Of a stretch of DNA of 64,000 nt, positions 34,331 through 43,133 are shown piece after piece. The stretch comes from a bacterium (GTDB taxonomy: Bacteria > Electryoneota > JAOADG01). Below the pieces are notes generated by a model. It searched no databases, was not told where the DNA came from, and was given only the letters and a program-made list of their open reading frames with translations. Positions within the stretch are counted from its first letter, which is position 1. The number at the start of each line of letters is the position of its first letter. Location of the stretch: NCBI GenBank assembly GCA_026417415.1, contig JAOADG010000008.1:248001-312000 (forward strand), read 5' to 3'. A program made the translations under genes and the position numbers.

Positions 34331-36010
34331 TCAACCTACTAAACCCTCTTTGGGAGTTGACGAAGGTGAAGTACGTGGACCCGTTTCTGAAGGTGTTGAA
34401 CCTGATTCCGTTTGAGTCGCTGGTAAATTCTCCGGTTTTTCAGATGGAACATCATCATTGGGATAAGGAACTTTAAATTCAAACTGATACAATATTCGAT
34501 TTTGAACCGTGACACGATTGATGCGTTGGATAACGGTATTTGGAAACAATTTTGATGCTTTAGAAACACTATTGCGATTTAAGGTTTTACCCATTATGGT
34601 GATGCCATCTTTTCCGCTTTGAATAGATTCGAACCAAATGCTCGGTATTTTTTTCCCTTCTGTATTAATCACTTGCAACAATTGACTCCAACGATGTGCA
34701 CCACGAGAAAGCGAATCGGAAAGTAAAAGAAGATTTTGCATCTCCGAAATCTTCAAAGTTAAACTGTCCAACTCGCGACGAAGCATTTGATTTTGCAAAT
34801 CTTGGCTTTGTTTGGTCAACAATTCAAGACGCAATCTGCGTAGTTCACTTTTATACTGACTTCCCAAAAATGTGATAAACAAAGAACTGATAAATAGGGT
34901 GATTAATAAAACATAACCGTGCCATGCAAGATTTAAGGTACGCTGACTACGCCGTATAGCGGTAGGGAGTAAATTTGATTTCCAAAACCCCTCTGGATTT
35001 AAAATTTTAACCGCTAAACCAATTGCAATAATTGCATCCGATTGAATAGCACGTTCTTCTTCTGAAAGAAAGCTATCATCACAATTGGCATTGGATAATT
35101 CTCTGATTTCTACATCAGGATAGCGACGTTCAAAGTATTCAATTGCACCTACAGCATAAATACAACCAGATAAAGCAATGCGATGTATTTCTGTGATATT
35201 GGCTTCATCTTGTTCAAGTAGAATTTTACTTACCAACGTTTGGAGTAAAGTCGGCGAATTTGCACCGGTTTGTATTAAAGGGGCAACGGTAATGACTTCA
35301 CGTCCACGTAAAAACAAAAGGTGTGTAAACTCTGGACCAATATGAATCTGAACCGTTACTTCATTGGGCTTGGCAGGCCATTCTCGATTGAGGACACCTA
35401 TCAAAATAACTTCAACAGGATCCACTAAACTATGTCGGATGCGAACATTTCCTAAAGCAGGTCGCATCTGTTCAAGGCGATTGATGATTTTAATTCCATT
35501 ACGATGGATAATACACCACGCCGGTGCTGTGCTTTGAACCTCTACATGGGAATTGTTAATGGTAACCACTTCACCAATTTTTTCTTCTGCTTCTTTACGA
35601 ATACGATCAACAATCGCATTGGTTTTTTCACTACCGCCATATTCACCAGCATTAAAAAAGCGGACATTAGCAGAAGGGATTGAATACCCTAAACGACATT
35701 TTTTAAGTGGCAATTGCTGTAAAGCAGACAACAGCAAATTGTTATCGTCTTCACTAATTTCTGTGGTTTCAACAATACCGGCTACTGCTGATTCTAAGTC
35801 GCCGCCAAAAACATCTTGACTGCTTTGAACAGTGAAAGCTCCGGTTTCTTTCTCGGATAATCCTTCAAAAGGTATAGACAAGGTTAATTTTTGAAGAGAA
35901 ACAATACGAAGTTGATCGCGAATCTTTGCAACATGTGCGATGGTAATTTCTTTACCATCAATATGAATACCTATTGCACCACCTAAAGATTGAGATAAAC
36001 TTGAGTTCAT
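34331..36010 (-). CDS. PilM-PilN fusion-like pilus assembly protein
   Basis: 559 residues. Residues 1-350 read like PilM, an actin-fold cytoplasmic protein (start GGAIGIHIDGKEITIAHV, middle RLGYSIPSANVRFF). A transmembrane helix (~367-387), a coiled coil (~390-435) and a domain resembling the PilN periplasmic end (HRWSQLLQVI, IPSIWFESIQ) follow. A Pro/Ser/Thr-rich tail ends the protein. PilM and PilN normally bind each other through the PilN N-terminal peptide; here they form one chain. It overlaps the PilT-like gene by 4 bases. Confidence 0.75.
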   Translation of the reverse strand: MNSSLSQSLGGAIGIHIDGKEITIAHVAKIRDQLRIVSLQKLTLSIPFEGLSEKETGAFTVQSSQDVFGGDLESAVAGIVETTEISEDDNNLLLSALQQLPLKKCRLGYSIPSANVRFFNAGEYGGSEKTNAIVDRIRKEAEEKIGEVVTINNSHVEVQSTAPAWCIIHRNGIKIINRLEQMRPALGNVRIRHSLVDPVEVILIGVLNREWPAKPNEVTVQIHIGPEFTHLLFLRGREVITVAPLIQTGANSPTLLQTLVSKILLEQDEANITEIHRIALSGCIYAVGAIEYFERRYPDVEIRELSNANCDDSFLSEEERAIQSDAIIAIGLAVKILNPEGFWKSNLLPTAIRRSQRTLNLAWHGYVLLITLFISSLFITFLGSQYKSELRRLRLELLTKQSQDLQNQMLRRELDSLTLKISEMQNLLLLSDSLSRGAHRWSQLLQVINTEGKKIPSIWFESIQSGKDGITIMGKTLNRNSVSKASKLFPNTVIQRINRVTVQNRILYQFEFKVPYPNDDVPSEKPENLPATQTESGSTPSETGPRTSPSSTPKEGLVG

Positions 36011-37245
36011 AGTCGTAAGAGCAATTCTTGCATTCGCTTTTTATTGTTGGCGAAATCAAGTGCTGTTTGTGGAGTAATTTTACGTAATCCTACCAAACGT
36101 GCTAAATCCTGTTCAACTGTAATCATCCCTTCAGCACTTGATTCATGAATCATTTGATATATTTCAGTAATGTTGTTATTGCGAATCGCTGCGCGTACAC
36201 TTGAATTCATTACCAGAACTTCCTTTGCAAGAACGCGAGTACCATCAGTGGATGGTACCAATTTTTGAGAAACGATACATTGTAGAACATCCGCTAACCT
36301 TAAACGGACGCGTGTTTGTTCAATTTCAGGTACTTCAGCGATAATGCGATCAATTGATTCTACGGCTGATGCTGTATGAAGTGTAGAAAAAACTTTATGG
36401 CCCGAATCAGTGATATCCAGAGCCGTCAATATGGTTTCTGGATCGCGCATCTCACCAATGACAATAATATCCGGATCTTGGCGAAGTGCTTGAATCGCGC
36501 CTTCCTTAAAACTTAAAACATCGCGACCTACTTCACGATGACGAACGATGCATTTATCCGATTGATGAATGGTCTCAATGGGCGAGGCAATGATAACGAT
36601 ATGAGCGTGAATGCTTTTATTATTTGCATCAATAATGCTGTCCAAAGTAGTACTTTTACCAGAACCAGTAATACCAGTGATAAGAATTAACCCCATTTTT
36701 ACGTGCGCCAAAGACATCACACGCGCTACATTGGGATGAAACTCGTAGGATCGAAATGGACGTATAATGTTGGGAATGTGGCGGAAATTCAGAGCAAGGT
36801 GTCCCATTTCGAAATAAGCATCAGCACGAAAACGGTGACGTACTGGTTCTTGAAGGTTCGTTCGACTAATTTCAGTCGTATAGGAAAAATCACAATTCCG
36901 TTTATTCCATAACATCTGTAATTGTGAATCATCAAGTAAATTCAAAATTACGACATCCATTTCATCAGCAGAAAATATGGGAAAACCATCTACGGGACGT
37001 TTGTATCCATGAATGCGATACCAAATTTTTCCACAAGAGGATTCGCCACCTATATCTAAATCTGAAGCTTCAATTTCAGGCATTTTTGCTGCTAAAAATT
37101 GAATGAAATTGTACAATACCGTTCGTTCTTTCCAATCCAATTTATTGAGAATGCTTGACATTTGGCGAAGTCGTTCAATACCAGCAGCAAAAGGATCAAT
37201 TTCATTGATAATGTAATCAGTTAAACTTTTAATTTCTTCATACAT
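36007..37245 (-). CDS. PilT-like ATPase with altered Asp box
   Basis: A hexameric secretion ATPase of the PilT/retraction class. Walker A GITGSGKST, Walker B IIVIGEMRDPET and the His box GHKVFSTLHT are intact. The Asp box, normally TIEDPIEF, reads IIASPIET, so the acidic pair is replaced by Ala-Ser. An N-terminal ~150-residue extension is longer than in PilT, and AIRAG-type end motifs are not recognisable. Possible roles are retraction, a regulatory or weak ATPase, or a structural partner of the two assembly ATPases. It overlaps the lipoprotein gene by one base. Confidence 0.85.
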   Translation of the reverse strand: MYEEIKSLTDYIINEIDPFAAGIERLRQMSSILNKLDWKERTVLYNFIQFLAAKMPEIEASDLDIGGESSCGKIWYRIHGYKRPVDGFPIFSADEMDVVILNLLDDSQLQMLWNKRNCDFSYTTEISRTNLQEPVRHRFRADAYFEMGHLALNFRHIPNIIRPFRSYEFHPNVARVMSLAHVKMGLILITGITGSGKSTTLDSIIDANNKSIHAHIVIIASPIETIHQSDKCIVRHREVGRDVLSFKEGAIQALRQDPDIIVIGEMRDPETILTALDITDSGHKVFSTLHTASAVESIDRIIAEVPEIEQTRVRLRLADVLQCIVSQKLVPSTDGTRVLAKEVLVMNSSVRAAIRNNNITEIYQMIHESSAEGMITVEQDLARLVGLRKITPQTALDFANNKKRMQELLLRL

Positions 37246-38624
37246 TAATCTACCGTACCTGAAGCGGTAATGATCGCATTTCCATTTAGGCCACGAGTTT
37301 CAATGGATATAATGCATGCTTTGGGTGGTTCAGCTTCATTAGGATCATCGTCCGAAAGTGTAAAATAAAACCTGGTCCATCCATCACTTTGAGTATCAGG
37401 AAACACCAAATCAACATCTCCTGTGAGAACACCAACTGTGGCTGAAACTTTAAACGTAGTACCGCGTGACAAGGGATGATTTAACCAATCTGCTAAGTAA
37501 ACTTCAAACGCTTGTGAACCGCGATTTGCAACTGTAAAACTCGTAGGGGTCACTTGAAAAAATCCAATTACACCAGACCACAACAACCGACCTGAAACAG
37601 AATAAGAATTTCCTGTCCAATCTACGGTTTGAACATGAGCATAAGACCAACCTGTTGGTGGATAAGGATTACCACTAAATAGTAAAACCCAAGCAATTCC
37701 ATTATCATTGGTGATACCCATTCCTTGAATAACACCATGATCCGAAGAGAAATAGGCGCGCGTACCTGCAGGGACCGGATTGCTATAGCGATCACCAATA
37801 AGCACCATCACTGTATCAATACGTGCAACCCAATCCAAGCCGGGGAAGTTGATGCGATCAAAACCAATGGTTGTGTGTAATGAATCAGGAGGACCTGAAT
37901 GAATCGTCACTCGCACAGGTCTTGCTACGATTGTATCATTGCAGCTCGCAACAACTTGAACAGTACCGGGGCGGATACCAGAAATGATAGAACAACTAAC
38001 ACGTCCGTTAATATCTGTTACTGCTGTATCATTCCCTAAATATTCTCCACCACCCGTGCTACCTTCTATTCGGAAACGAACCGTTGTACGGTTATTTAGA
38101 TCGACCGGAACGCCACGATTATCACGAACTTCATAGGTTAGTATCATGGCTTCAACGATACCAGTTTCGCGAACACCAATTGATGGTACATTTGATCCAA
38201 TAAAAAGAATAGAAGAGGGTGGACCTGAAGGTCCTGTATGAATGTTTGTATCGGGTGTATCAGCAATATTGCGTAGTTGAAAGGTTGGCAACTCAATCCG
38301 TCGCCCAGATCGTGCCATAATGGAAATTGTATCAGCAATATATTGAGCAGCAGAGGCAATAACATCAACTTCTGCCTGAAAACTATCGCCTGTAATAATC
38401 GTAAAAACATAATCGCCATTGGAATCGGTTCTACCTGTTTCTGGAAATTGTGCTGTACGAACGTTAGCATCTGGAATACCACGATTGGTACGTGCATCAA
38501 CCACACGTCCTGCTAAAGTTACGCTCGTTTCTGAAACAACATTATCATCTTGTTCACAGGATAGATAGAAGAGGGAAGTGAAAGTTAGAAAAATCAAAAA
38601 GCAAAAAAAATGTTCGCGATTCAT
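37245..38624 (-). CDS. Ig-like (invasin-type) lipoprotein in pilus operon
   Basis: 459 residues with a lipoprotein signal peptide (LFYLSC, Cys ~23). Next is a carboxypeptidase-regulatory-like beta-sandwich (VTLAGRVVDARTNRGIPDANV...TDSNGDYVF). Bacterial Ig-like (BIG_1) repeats follow, for example VRFRIEGSTGGGEYLGNDTA with VTDINGRVSCSI, and NPVPAGTRAYFSSDHGVI with TNDNGIAWVLL. Such proteins are adhesive or scaffolding. Being embedded in the pilus operon with one-base overlaps on both sides, it may be a pilotin-like or surface component; this is inference. Confidence 0.78.
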   Translation of the reverse strand: MNREHFFCFLIFLTFTSLFYLSCEQDDNVVSETSVTLAGRVVDARTNRGIPDANVRTAQFPETGRTDSNGDYVFTIITGDSFQAEVDVIASAAQYIADTISIMARSGRRIELPTFQLRNIADTPDTNIHTGPSGPPSSILFIGSNVPSIGVRETGIVEAMILTYEVRDNRGVPVDLNNRTTVRFRIEGSTGGGEYLGNDTAVTDINGRVSCSIISGIRPGTVQVVASCNDTIVARPVRVTIHSGPPDSLHTTIGFDRINFPGLDWVARIDTVMVLIGDRYSNPVPAGTRAYFSSDHGVIQGMGITNDNGIAWVLLFSGNPYPPTGWSYAHVQTVDWTGNSYSVSGRLLWSGVIGFFQVTPTSFTVANRGSQAFEVYLADWLNHPLSRGTTFKVSATVGVLTGDVDLVFPDTQSDGWTRFYFTLSDDDPNEAEPPKACIISIETRGLNGNAIITASGTVD

Positions 38625-39127
38625 TACCTACCCTCACGTAAGAGTAATTCTAATTCTCGGATTCTTTCATTGGCACCAATGAGTTTTGATATAATGATTC
38701 TTGTCAAATTAAACACGAAGAGTTTGAACAAACGTTCCTCTCTTCTACGAAACCAGTCAAGTACTTTATCTCGTTCAAATTGTAAAAGTTCGGTATAAGT
38801 TTCTGCTTCTGCAGTCGCTACGCGTGAGGGACCAAAAAATGATACTTCACCAAATACGGAACCTTTCGTAAGCACTTGATATTTCACTTTTAGGTCGTGA
38901 CTCCAAATGGCTACTTTACCAAAAAGGATTACATAAAAATGATTTGAAGGATACCCTTCACGAACTATTAAAGAGGAGATAGGGTAATCTATCACACGAC
39001 CCATTTGGAGAAAACTTTCTCGTTCATACACTGAAAAACCATGGAGAAGTTGTCCAAAATCAGTGTCCTGATAACCATATCCAGTTTTCCAAGCAGGTAT
39101 TGATTGTTTTGTGGGTTCAGTTTCCAT
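38624..39127 (-). CDS. Stand-alone cyclic-nucleotide-binding-domain protein
   Basis: 167 residues, essentially one CNB domain (~30-130) plus a helical tail. The phosphate-binding cassette is well kept: FGEVSFFGPSRVATAEAET has the Gly-Glu and the Arg that hold cAMP or cGMP in CRP and PKA-type domains. There is no helix-turn-helix, so it is not a transcription factor. It follows assembly ATPase 1 by 7 bases. Its tail (RREERLFKLFVFNLTR) resembles that of the receiver-CNB protein at 44358-45284, so the two are likely paralogues. Confidence 0.85.
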   Translation of the reverse strand: METEPTKQSIPAWKTGYGYQDTDFGQLLHGFSVYERESFLQMGRVIDYPISSLIVREGYPSNHFYVILFGKVAIWSHDLKVKYQVLTKGSVFGEVSFFGPSRVATAEAETYTELLQFERDKVLDWFRRREERLFKLFVFNLTRIIISKLIGANERIRELELLLREGR

Positions 39128-39134
39128 CGTTCAT

Positions 39135-40937
39135 TTACTCATCTGTAGTTGCACTTAATACTTCTTCAACCGTTGTTACACCGCTCTTTACGCGATGTAA
39201 ACCTGATTGACGTAAGGTTAACATACCGTGTTTAATCGCCAAATCACGTATTCCGGCTTCATTAACATCTTCTTTGGAAGCAAGTATAAATTCGCGTATA
39301 TCTTTATGAAAATACAACGCTTCATGAATAGCAGTCCGACCTTTCCAACCGCTGTTACATTTGGAACAACCTACTGGTGCGAAAAATTCGGTTTCTTCAA
39401 TTTCTTGTTCTGTAAAACCTGCACGAAGTAATGCTGCACGCTCCAACTGATTTTTTTCCATAGGTCGTTTGCAGTGAACGCACAGTGTGCGTATTAAGCG
39501 TTGAGCAACGATAATGTTAATTGCATAAGCAATTAAAAAAGGTTCAATTCCCATTTTATACAATCTTGAAACTGCTGAGGGTGCGTCATTGGTATGCAAC
39601 GTCGAAAATGTCAAGTGACCTGTATTGGCAAGTTTAATTCCTAACTCTGCAGTTTTTTTATCTCTCATTTCGCCAACCATCACAATATCCGGATCATGTC
39701 GTAAAATCGCACGAATGGCTGCATCAAAATCCAACTTATGACTAATTTTGATTTGCCGAGCACCTTTAATCAAGTATTCTACAGGTTCTTCAACAGTGAG
39801 GACACATTTTTCTGGAGTAATCACATAATAGAGAGCACCCATTAAAGTGGTAGATTTTCCACTCCCAGTCGGACCTGTCAGTATCACCATTCCTTGCGGG
39901 GCAGAGATAGCTTTCAAATAGTCAGCTTTTGCTTGCGGTTGTAAACCTAATTTTTCTAAATCAGTAATAACCTTACGATCATCAATAATACGAATGACAA
40001 TAGATTCCAATTTCCGATCAAATTCTTGGCCAACAATAGGAATGATAGATACACGAAAACGCATCATATGATCATCAATTTTCCGTTGAATAAAACCATC
40101 TTGTGCCATATCCCTTTCAAAACGGTCCACATTTTTTGAACGATCTTTCACCACAGCAGCAATCGCTTCTGGTTTAATTCCATCTTGGCGATGCCATAAT
40201 CGTAATTTTCCATCTAAACGAAAATAGAATTCTGTTACATTTCCAGCCAATGGAATGATATGAATATCACTAGCACCTTGACGGACCCCTTCTACTAAGC
40301 AACCTTCAATAAGATTGACCAGCAACGATTGATTGATTTCAGCATCCAAGGCCTCTTCATCAATTGCTGTGGGCTCTTCGCTGATTACTTCAATACTTTT
40401 CGTCGTTTCTTCTAATATCTGAAGAAACTCATTTTTAACAGGATACAGTTGTTGGATTACATTTTGCAGTGATTCTAATTTGCAATAAACGATTTCATAA
40501 CGTTTGATTCCTAAATCGGTGACGATATCAGATAAATCACGTTCAGTAGGATCGGGTGTTAGGATAATCGTTTGACGTTGGTTATTTCCTGGTAATACCA
40601 AGATCTTTCGATCCAAAAGGGTATCGCGATTTCGTTCGCTAATGTTGTCATAGAACGATTTAATACTATCCAATTGTTCTTGTGTAAAGGGGGTAAGTTC
40701 TAAATCTACTGTTTTAAAAGCATACAAAGTTGCAATAGTACTAAATACTTTATCGCGATTAATCCCTAAATCTGTAACTAAAATCTCTCCTAATTTTCTT
40801 TTTCCTTTGGTGGGTTCACGGTTTTGGATGTCAATTGCTTTGTTAAGTTGTTCAAGAGTAATCACCCCTTGTTCTACCAATAGATAACCTAAACGGTTAG
40901 GAGATTTTAAGGTAGAAAGAATTGGGTTGGAACTCAT
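39135..40937 (-). CDS. GspE/PilB-type assembly ATPase 1
   Basis: 600 residues. The N-terminal ~60 residues match the MshEN/T2SSE_N pattern (NRLGYLLVEQGVITLEQLNKAI...KLGEIL). The ATPase core has Walker A GPTGSGKST, Asp box VEEPVEY, Walker B VMVGEMRDKKTAE and His box GHLTFSTLHTNDA. A zinc-binding tetracysteine loop is formed by CVHC and CSKC. These features define PilB/GspE-type extension or secretion ATPases. It lies 2 bases after the platform protein gene and is a close paralogue of the ATPase at 45286-47112. Confidence 0.95.
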   Translation of the reverse strand: MSSNPILSTLKSPNRLGYLLVEQGVITLEQLNKAIDIQNREPTKGKRKLGEILVTDLGINRDKVFSTIATLYAFKTVDLELTPFTQEQLDSIKSFYDNISERNRDTLLDRKILVLPGNNQRQTIILTPDPTERDLSDIVTDLGIKRYEIVYCKLESLQNVIQQLYPVKNEFLQILEETTKSIEVISEEPTAIDEEALDAEINQSLLVNLIEGCLVEGVRQGASDIHIIPLAGNVTEFYFRLDGKLRLWHRQDGIKPEAIAAVVKDRSKNVDRFERDMAQDGFIQRKIDDHMMRFRVSIIPIVGQEFDRKLESIVIRIIDDRKVITDLEKLGLQPQAKADYLKAISAPQGMVILTGPTGSGKSTTLMGALYYVITPEKCVLTVEEPVEYLIKGARQIKISHKLDFDAAIRAILRHDPDIVMVGEMRDKKTAELGIKLANTGHLTFSTLHTNDAPSAVSRLYKMGIEPFLIAYAINIIVAQRLIRTLCVHCKRPMEKNQLERAALLRAGFTEQEIEETEFFAPVGCSKCNSGWKGRTAIHEALYFHKDIREFILASKEDVNEAGIRDLAIKHGMLTLRQSGLHRVKSGVTTVEEVLSATTDE

Positions 40938-40939
40938 GA

Positions 40940-42283
40940 TTAGGTTCCCGGCATTTTAGGTTTAATTACTGCTGTCTCAGAAGAGACAATCGTGATAGCA
41001 GTCATAACAAACATGATAATCATTGCAATGGCGACTTGAATTAAATCAATGATGGTGCGAAGTTTATAGGTAGTTTCCTTTTCGTAATAATTCGCTACTT
41101 GAAGCGCGGTATATCTTATCGTACCTGTTTCTGCACCACTGCGCAAGCGGGATAAGGCATTTTCTGTAAAGACACCAGTGGCTTCTAACGATTCCACCAA
41201 ACCTTTTCCTTCTTTTAACATCATTGGAATAGCAATTTCGGTAATCTGTTTTTCCATATAACGGTTGTTACATGCTTCTGCTGCTACGCGTATCGCTTCA
41301 ATGTTTTCACCTGATCCACCATACAAAGAATAAAACACTCGACAAAAAATTTCAATAGAAGTTTTATGCATTAAGGAACCCACAACGGGTATTCGGATAA
41401 GATATTTGTTAATGATAAATTTCCCTTTTTCTGAAGTTACAAAGAAATATCCACCAATCACAGGAATCAAAGTCAAGATTGTCAAAATTAACCAATTTCT
41501 TTGAAGAAAATAAGATAAATCCAATGTTGCTTTCGTCATTGGAGGGAGAGGGATATTAAACCGAACAAACAATTCTGCTGTTTTAGGAAATATGTACCCT
41601 ACATAGAAAGCAACTGCAATTGCTAAAACAATCATCACAATGGTTGGCATAATAAGAGCAGATTTAAGATTTTTTTTAAATTCGGCAGTACGCTCTAAAA
41701 ATTTTGCAGTCGATTCATAAATTTCCACCATATTTCCTGATTTAGAAGCAACCCCTAACATATAAGCGGCAAATTTTCCCAAACCGCGTTCATGTTTACC
41801 GAATACTTCTTTTCCATCTTTTCCTTCACGTAGATCTTTACTAATTTCTCTTAAAATCTCACGCAGTGCTTTGTTTTGAATATCGTTGGATAATAACGTT
41901 AAAATTTCATCATAAGGCATTTTTTCGCGTAAGAGATCTGCGGACAAACGTATAAACATAACCACTTCATTTCGGGGTGGTTTAACATTAAAATCGAAAA
42001 GTTTTGGTTGGATAGAGAGTACCTTATATCCTAACCTTTCTAGTGCATTGCGAACTTCTTCTATAGAATATGCTTTTTGCTCACCTTTGATGGGTGCATC
42101 GGTTCCTTTTTGAACTTTATAGATGAAAGTTCGTTTTTTTTGAACAGCAGTTAATTTGAAATGATGTTTGAGTGCAAGTTCTTGAGCACGTTTGAGGGCT
42201 TCTGATTTACTTGTAGAAGGGATTATTCCTTGTACTAATTTTCCCGTCGGTGTAAGCCCAACATAACGAAAATCAATAGACAC
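40940..42283 (-). CDS. PilC/GspF inner-membrane platform protein with extra N-domain
   Basis: 447 residues. Two GspF repeats are seen at ~105-230 and ~305-430, each ending in hydrophobic helices (ALIMPTIVMIVLAIAVAFYVG and QVAIAMIIMFVMTAI). The standard FRYVGLTPTGKLVQGII start is followed by a second similar small domain (YSIEEVRNALERLGYKVLSIQPK), giving ~100 residues before the first repeat, more than usual. The protein sits under the pilus and couples ATPase movement to pilin insertion. It lies between the pilin terminator and ATPase 1. Confidence 0.92.
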   Translation of the reverse strand: MSIDFRYVGLTPTGKLVQGIIPSTSKSEALKRAQELALKHHFKLTAVQKKRTFIYKVQKGTDAPIKGEQKAYSIEEVRNALERLGYKVLSIQPKLFDFNVKPPRNEVVMFIRLSADLLREKMPYDEILTLLSNDIQNKALREILREISKDLREGKDGKEVFGKHERGLGKFAAYMLGVASKSGNMVEIYESTAKFLERTAEFKKNLKSALIMPTIVMIVLAIAVAFYVGYIFPKTAELFVRFNIPLPPMTKATLDLSYFLQRNWLILTILTLIPVIGGYFFVTSEKGKFIINKYLIRIPVVGSLMHKTSIEIFCRVFYSLYGGSGENIEAIRVAAEACNNRYMEKQITEIAIPMMLKEGKGLVESLEATGVFTENALSRLRSGAETGTIRYTALQVANYYEKETTYKLRTIIDLIQVAIAMIIMFVMTAITIVSSETAVIKPKMPGT

Positions 42284-42372
42284 GAATACCCCTACAATCT
42301 CCTATTTCTAATATACAAATTTTATTTTACGAAAACCTGAAAACGAAATCCATTTTTACGAATGGATACAAA

Positions 42373-42398
42373 AATGGGCTTGCAAAAGCAAGCCCATT
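42373..42398 (-). terminator. Hairpin terminator/attenuator after the pilin gene
   Basis: An 11-bp perfect stem (AATGGGCTTGC / GCAAGCCCATT) with a 4-base loop, followed by TTTTT in the minus-strand transcript. It lies ~20 bases after the pilin stop and before the platform gene, so it should let pilin mRNA accumulate above the downstream machinery genes. Confidence 0.8.
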
Positions 42399-42418
42399 AT
42401 CCATCATCTTATAATCAA

Positions 42419-42826
42419 TTAACGTGTTATAGTTGGTGTTGGAACCGTTGTGGCAGTGATTCCAGCATAAACCACAGTAACGCCTTCACGTCCTACACCA
42501 GTTAATGTCATCGTGTTCACGCCGCGAGCAGAAATCGTAAATTGATCACCATTTGCATTGGTCCAAACAGTAGTTCCTGGACCAACCGGTTTTCCGATAA
42601 TAGAAAAATCAAAGTTGGTGTAGTCGTTTTGGACAGCTGGACCACCAAGTGCTGCTGGTTTACGAACCCATTGTTGTGCTGCGCTTATGATGCCTAAGCA
42701 TTCTTGAACCACTTGGTCTTCATTTGCTTGCTTGGCACTGGTTCCAAATAAATTGATACCGATCACTACAGCGATACCTACAATGATAACGCCAAGGACG
42801 ATCAAGAGAAGTTGTTGTTGACCCAT
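42419..42826 (-). CDS. Pilin-like protein with atypical N-terminus
   Basis: 135 residues from ATG 42826, fixed by GGAGGAAATT just upstream. It begins MGQQQ and has one long hydrophobic helix (LLLIVLGVIIVGIAVVIGI), then an amphipathic stretch (AKQANEDQVVQECLGIISAAQQWVRKP) and a Gly/Thr-rich beta half. This is pilin architecture, but the G/FTLIE prepilin site is missing: no charged leader and no Glu at +5. If processing occurs, cleavage after Gly2 is conceivable. Strong ribosome binding site, long leader and own terminator all point to high expression as the major subunit. Function inferred from architecture and locus. Confidence 0.72.
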   Translation of the reverse strand: MGQQQLLLIVLGVIIVGIAVVIGINLFGTSAKQANEDQVVQECLGIISAAQQWVRKPAALGGPAVQNDYTNFDFSIIGKPVGPGTTVWTNANGDQFTISARGVNTMTLTGVGREGVTVVYAGITATTVPTPTITR

Positions 42827-43133
42827 AATTTCCTCCGAATGAATTGAATGATTAGGATAAAGTGCGATATCAGATCGAATCCCCATTGCTTTCGCAATAA
42901 CAGTCAAGATAGTGTAAACTATTCCTACTGCTTTCTCACTGATATCTGTTTTCCAACAGGTGGCTGAAAATCGCAAAGAACAACATCAACCACTACGTAA
43001 AGAATAAAATAAAAAAAAGTAAAGAACAAGTAAAAAAGAGAATTTGTAAATTTAATATGTGATAGATAACCACCTAAAAAATAATTATAATTACCAATAA
43101 ATGTGATATAAGTCAACTCAAATATTCTATTAC
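42827..43133 (-). other. Long structured 5' leader/upstream region of the pilin gene
   Basis: This is 307 bases between the secretin stop and the pilin ATG. On the minus strand it contains three short perfect hairpins: CTGTT-GGAA-AACAG (42959-42946), ATAGT-TTAC-ACTAT (42922-42909) and ATTGC-GAAA-GCAAT (42898-42885). Two have GNRA loops. A TTGACT and a downstream TATAAT occur near 43110-43080 but are 21 bp apart, too far for a standard promoter. The known c-di-GMP riboswitch cores were not recognised. Confidence 0.45.

Noticed and set aside
42827-42976. N-terminal extension of the pilin-like gene (50 extra codons from 42976)
   Set aside because: The extension has no ribosome binding site, is not hydrophobic, and overlaps the hairpin-rich leader. 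ATG 42826 has GGAGG at ideal spacing.
42827-43133. c-di-GMP riboswitch (GEMM type) in the pilin leader
   Set aside because: The GNRA hairpins are suggestive, but the conserved GEMM core sequence was not found, so no riboswitch is called.
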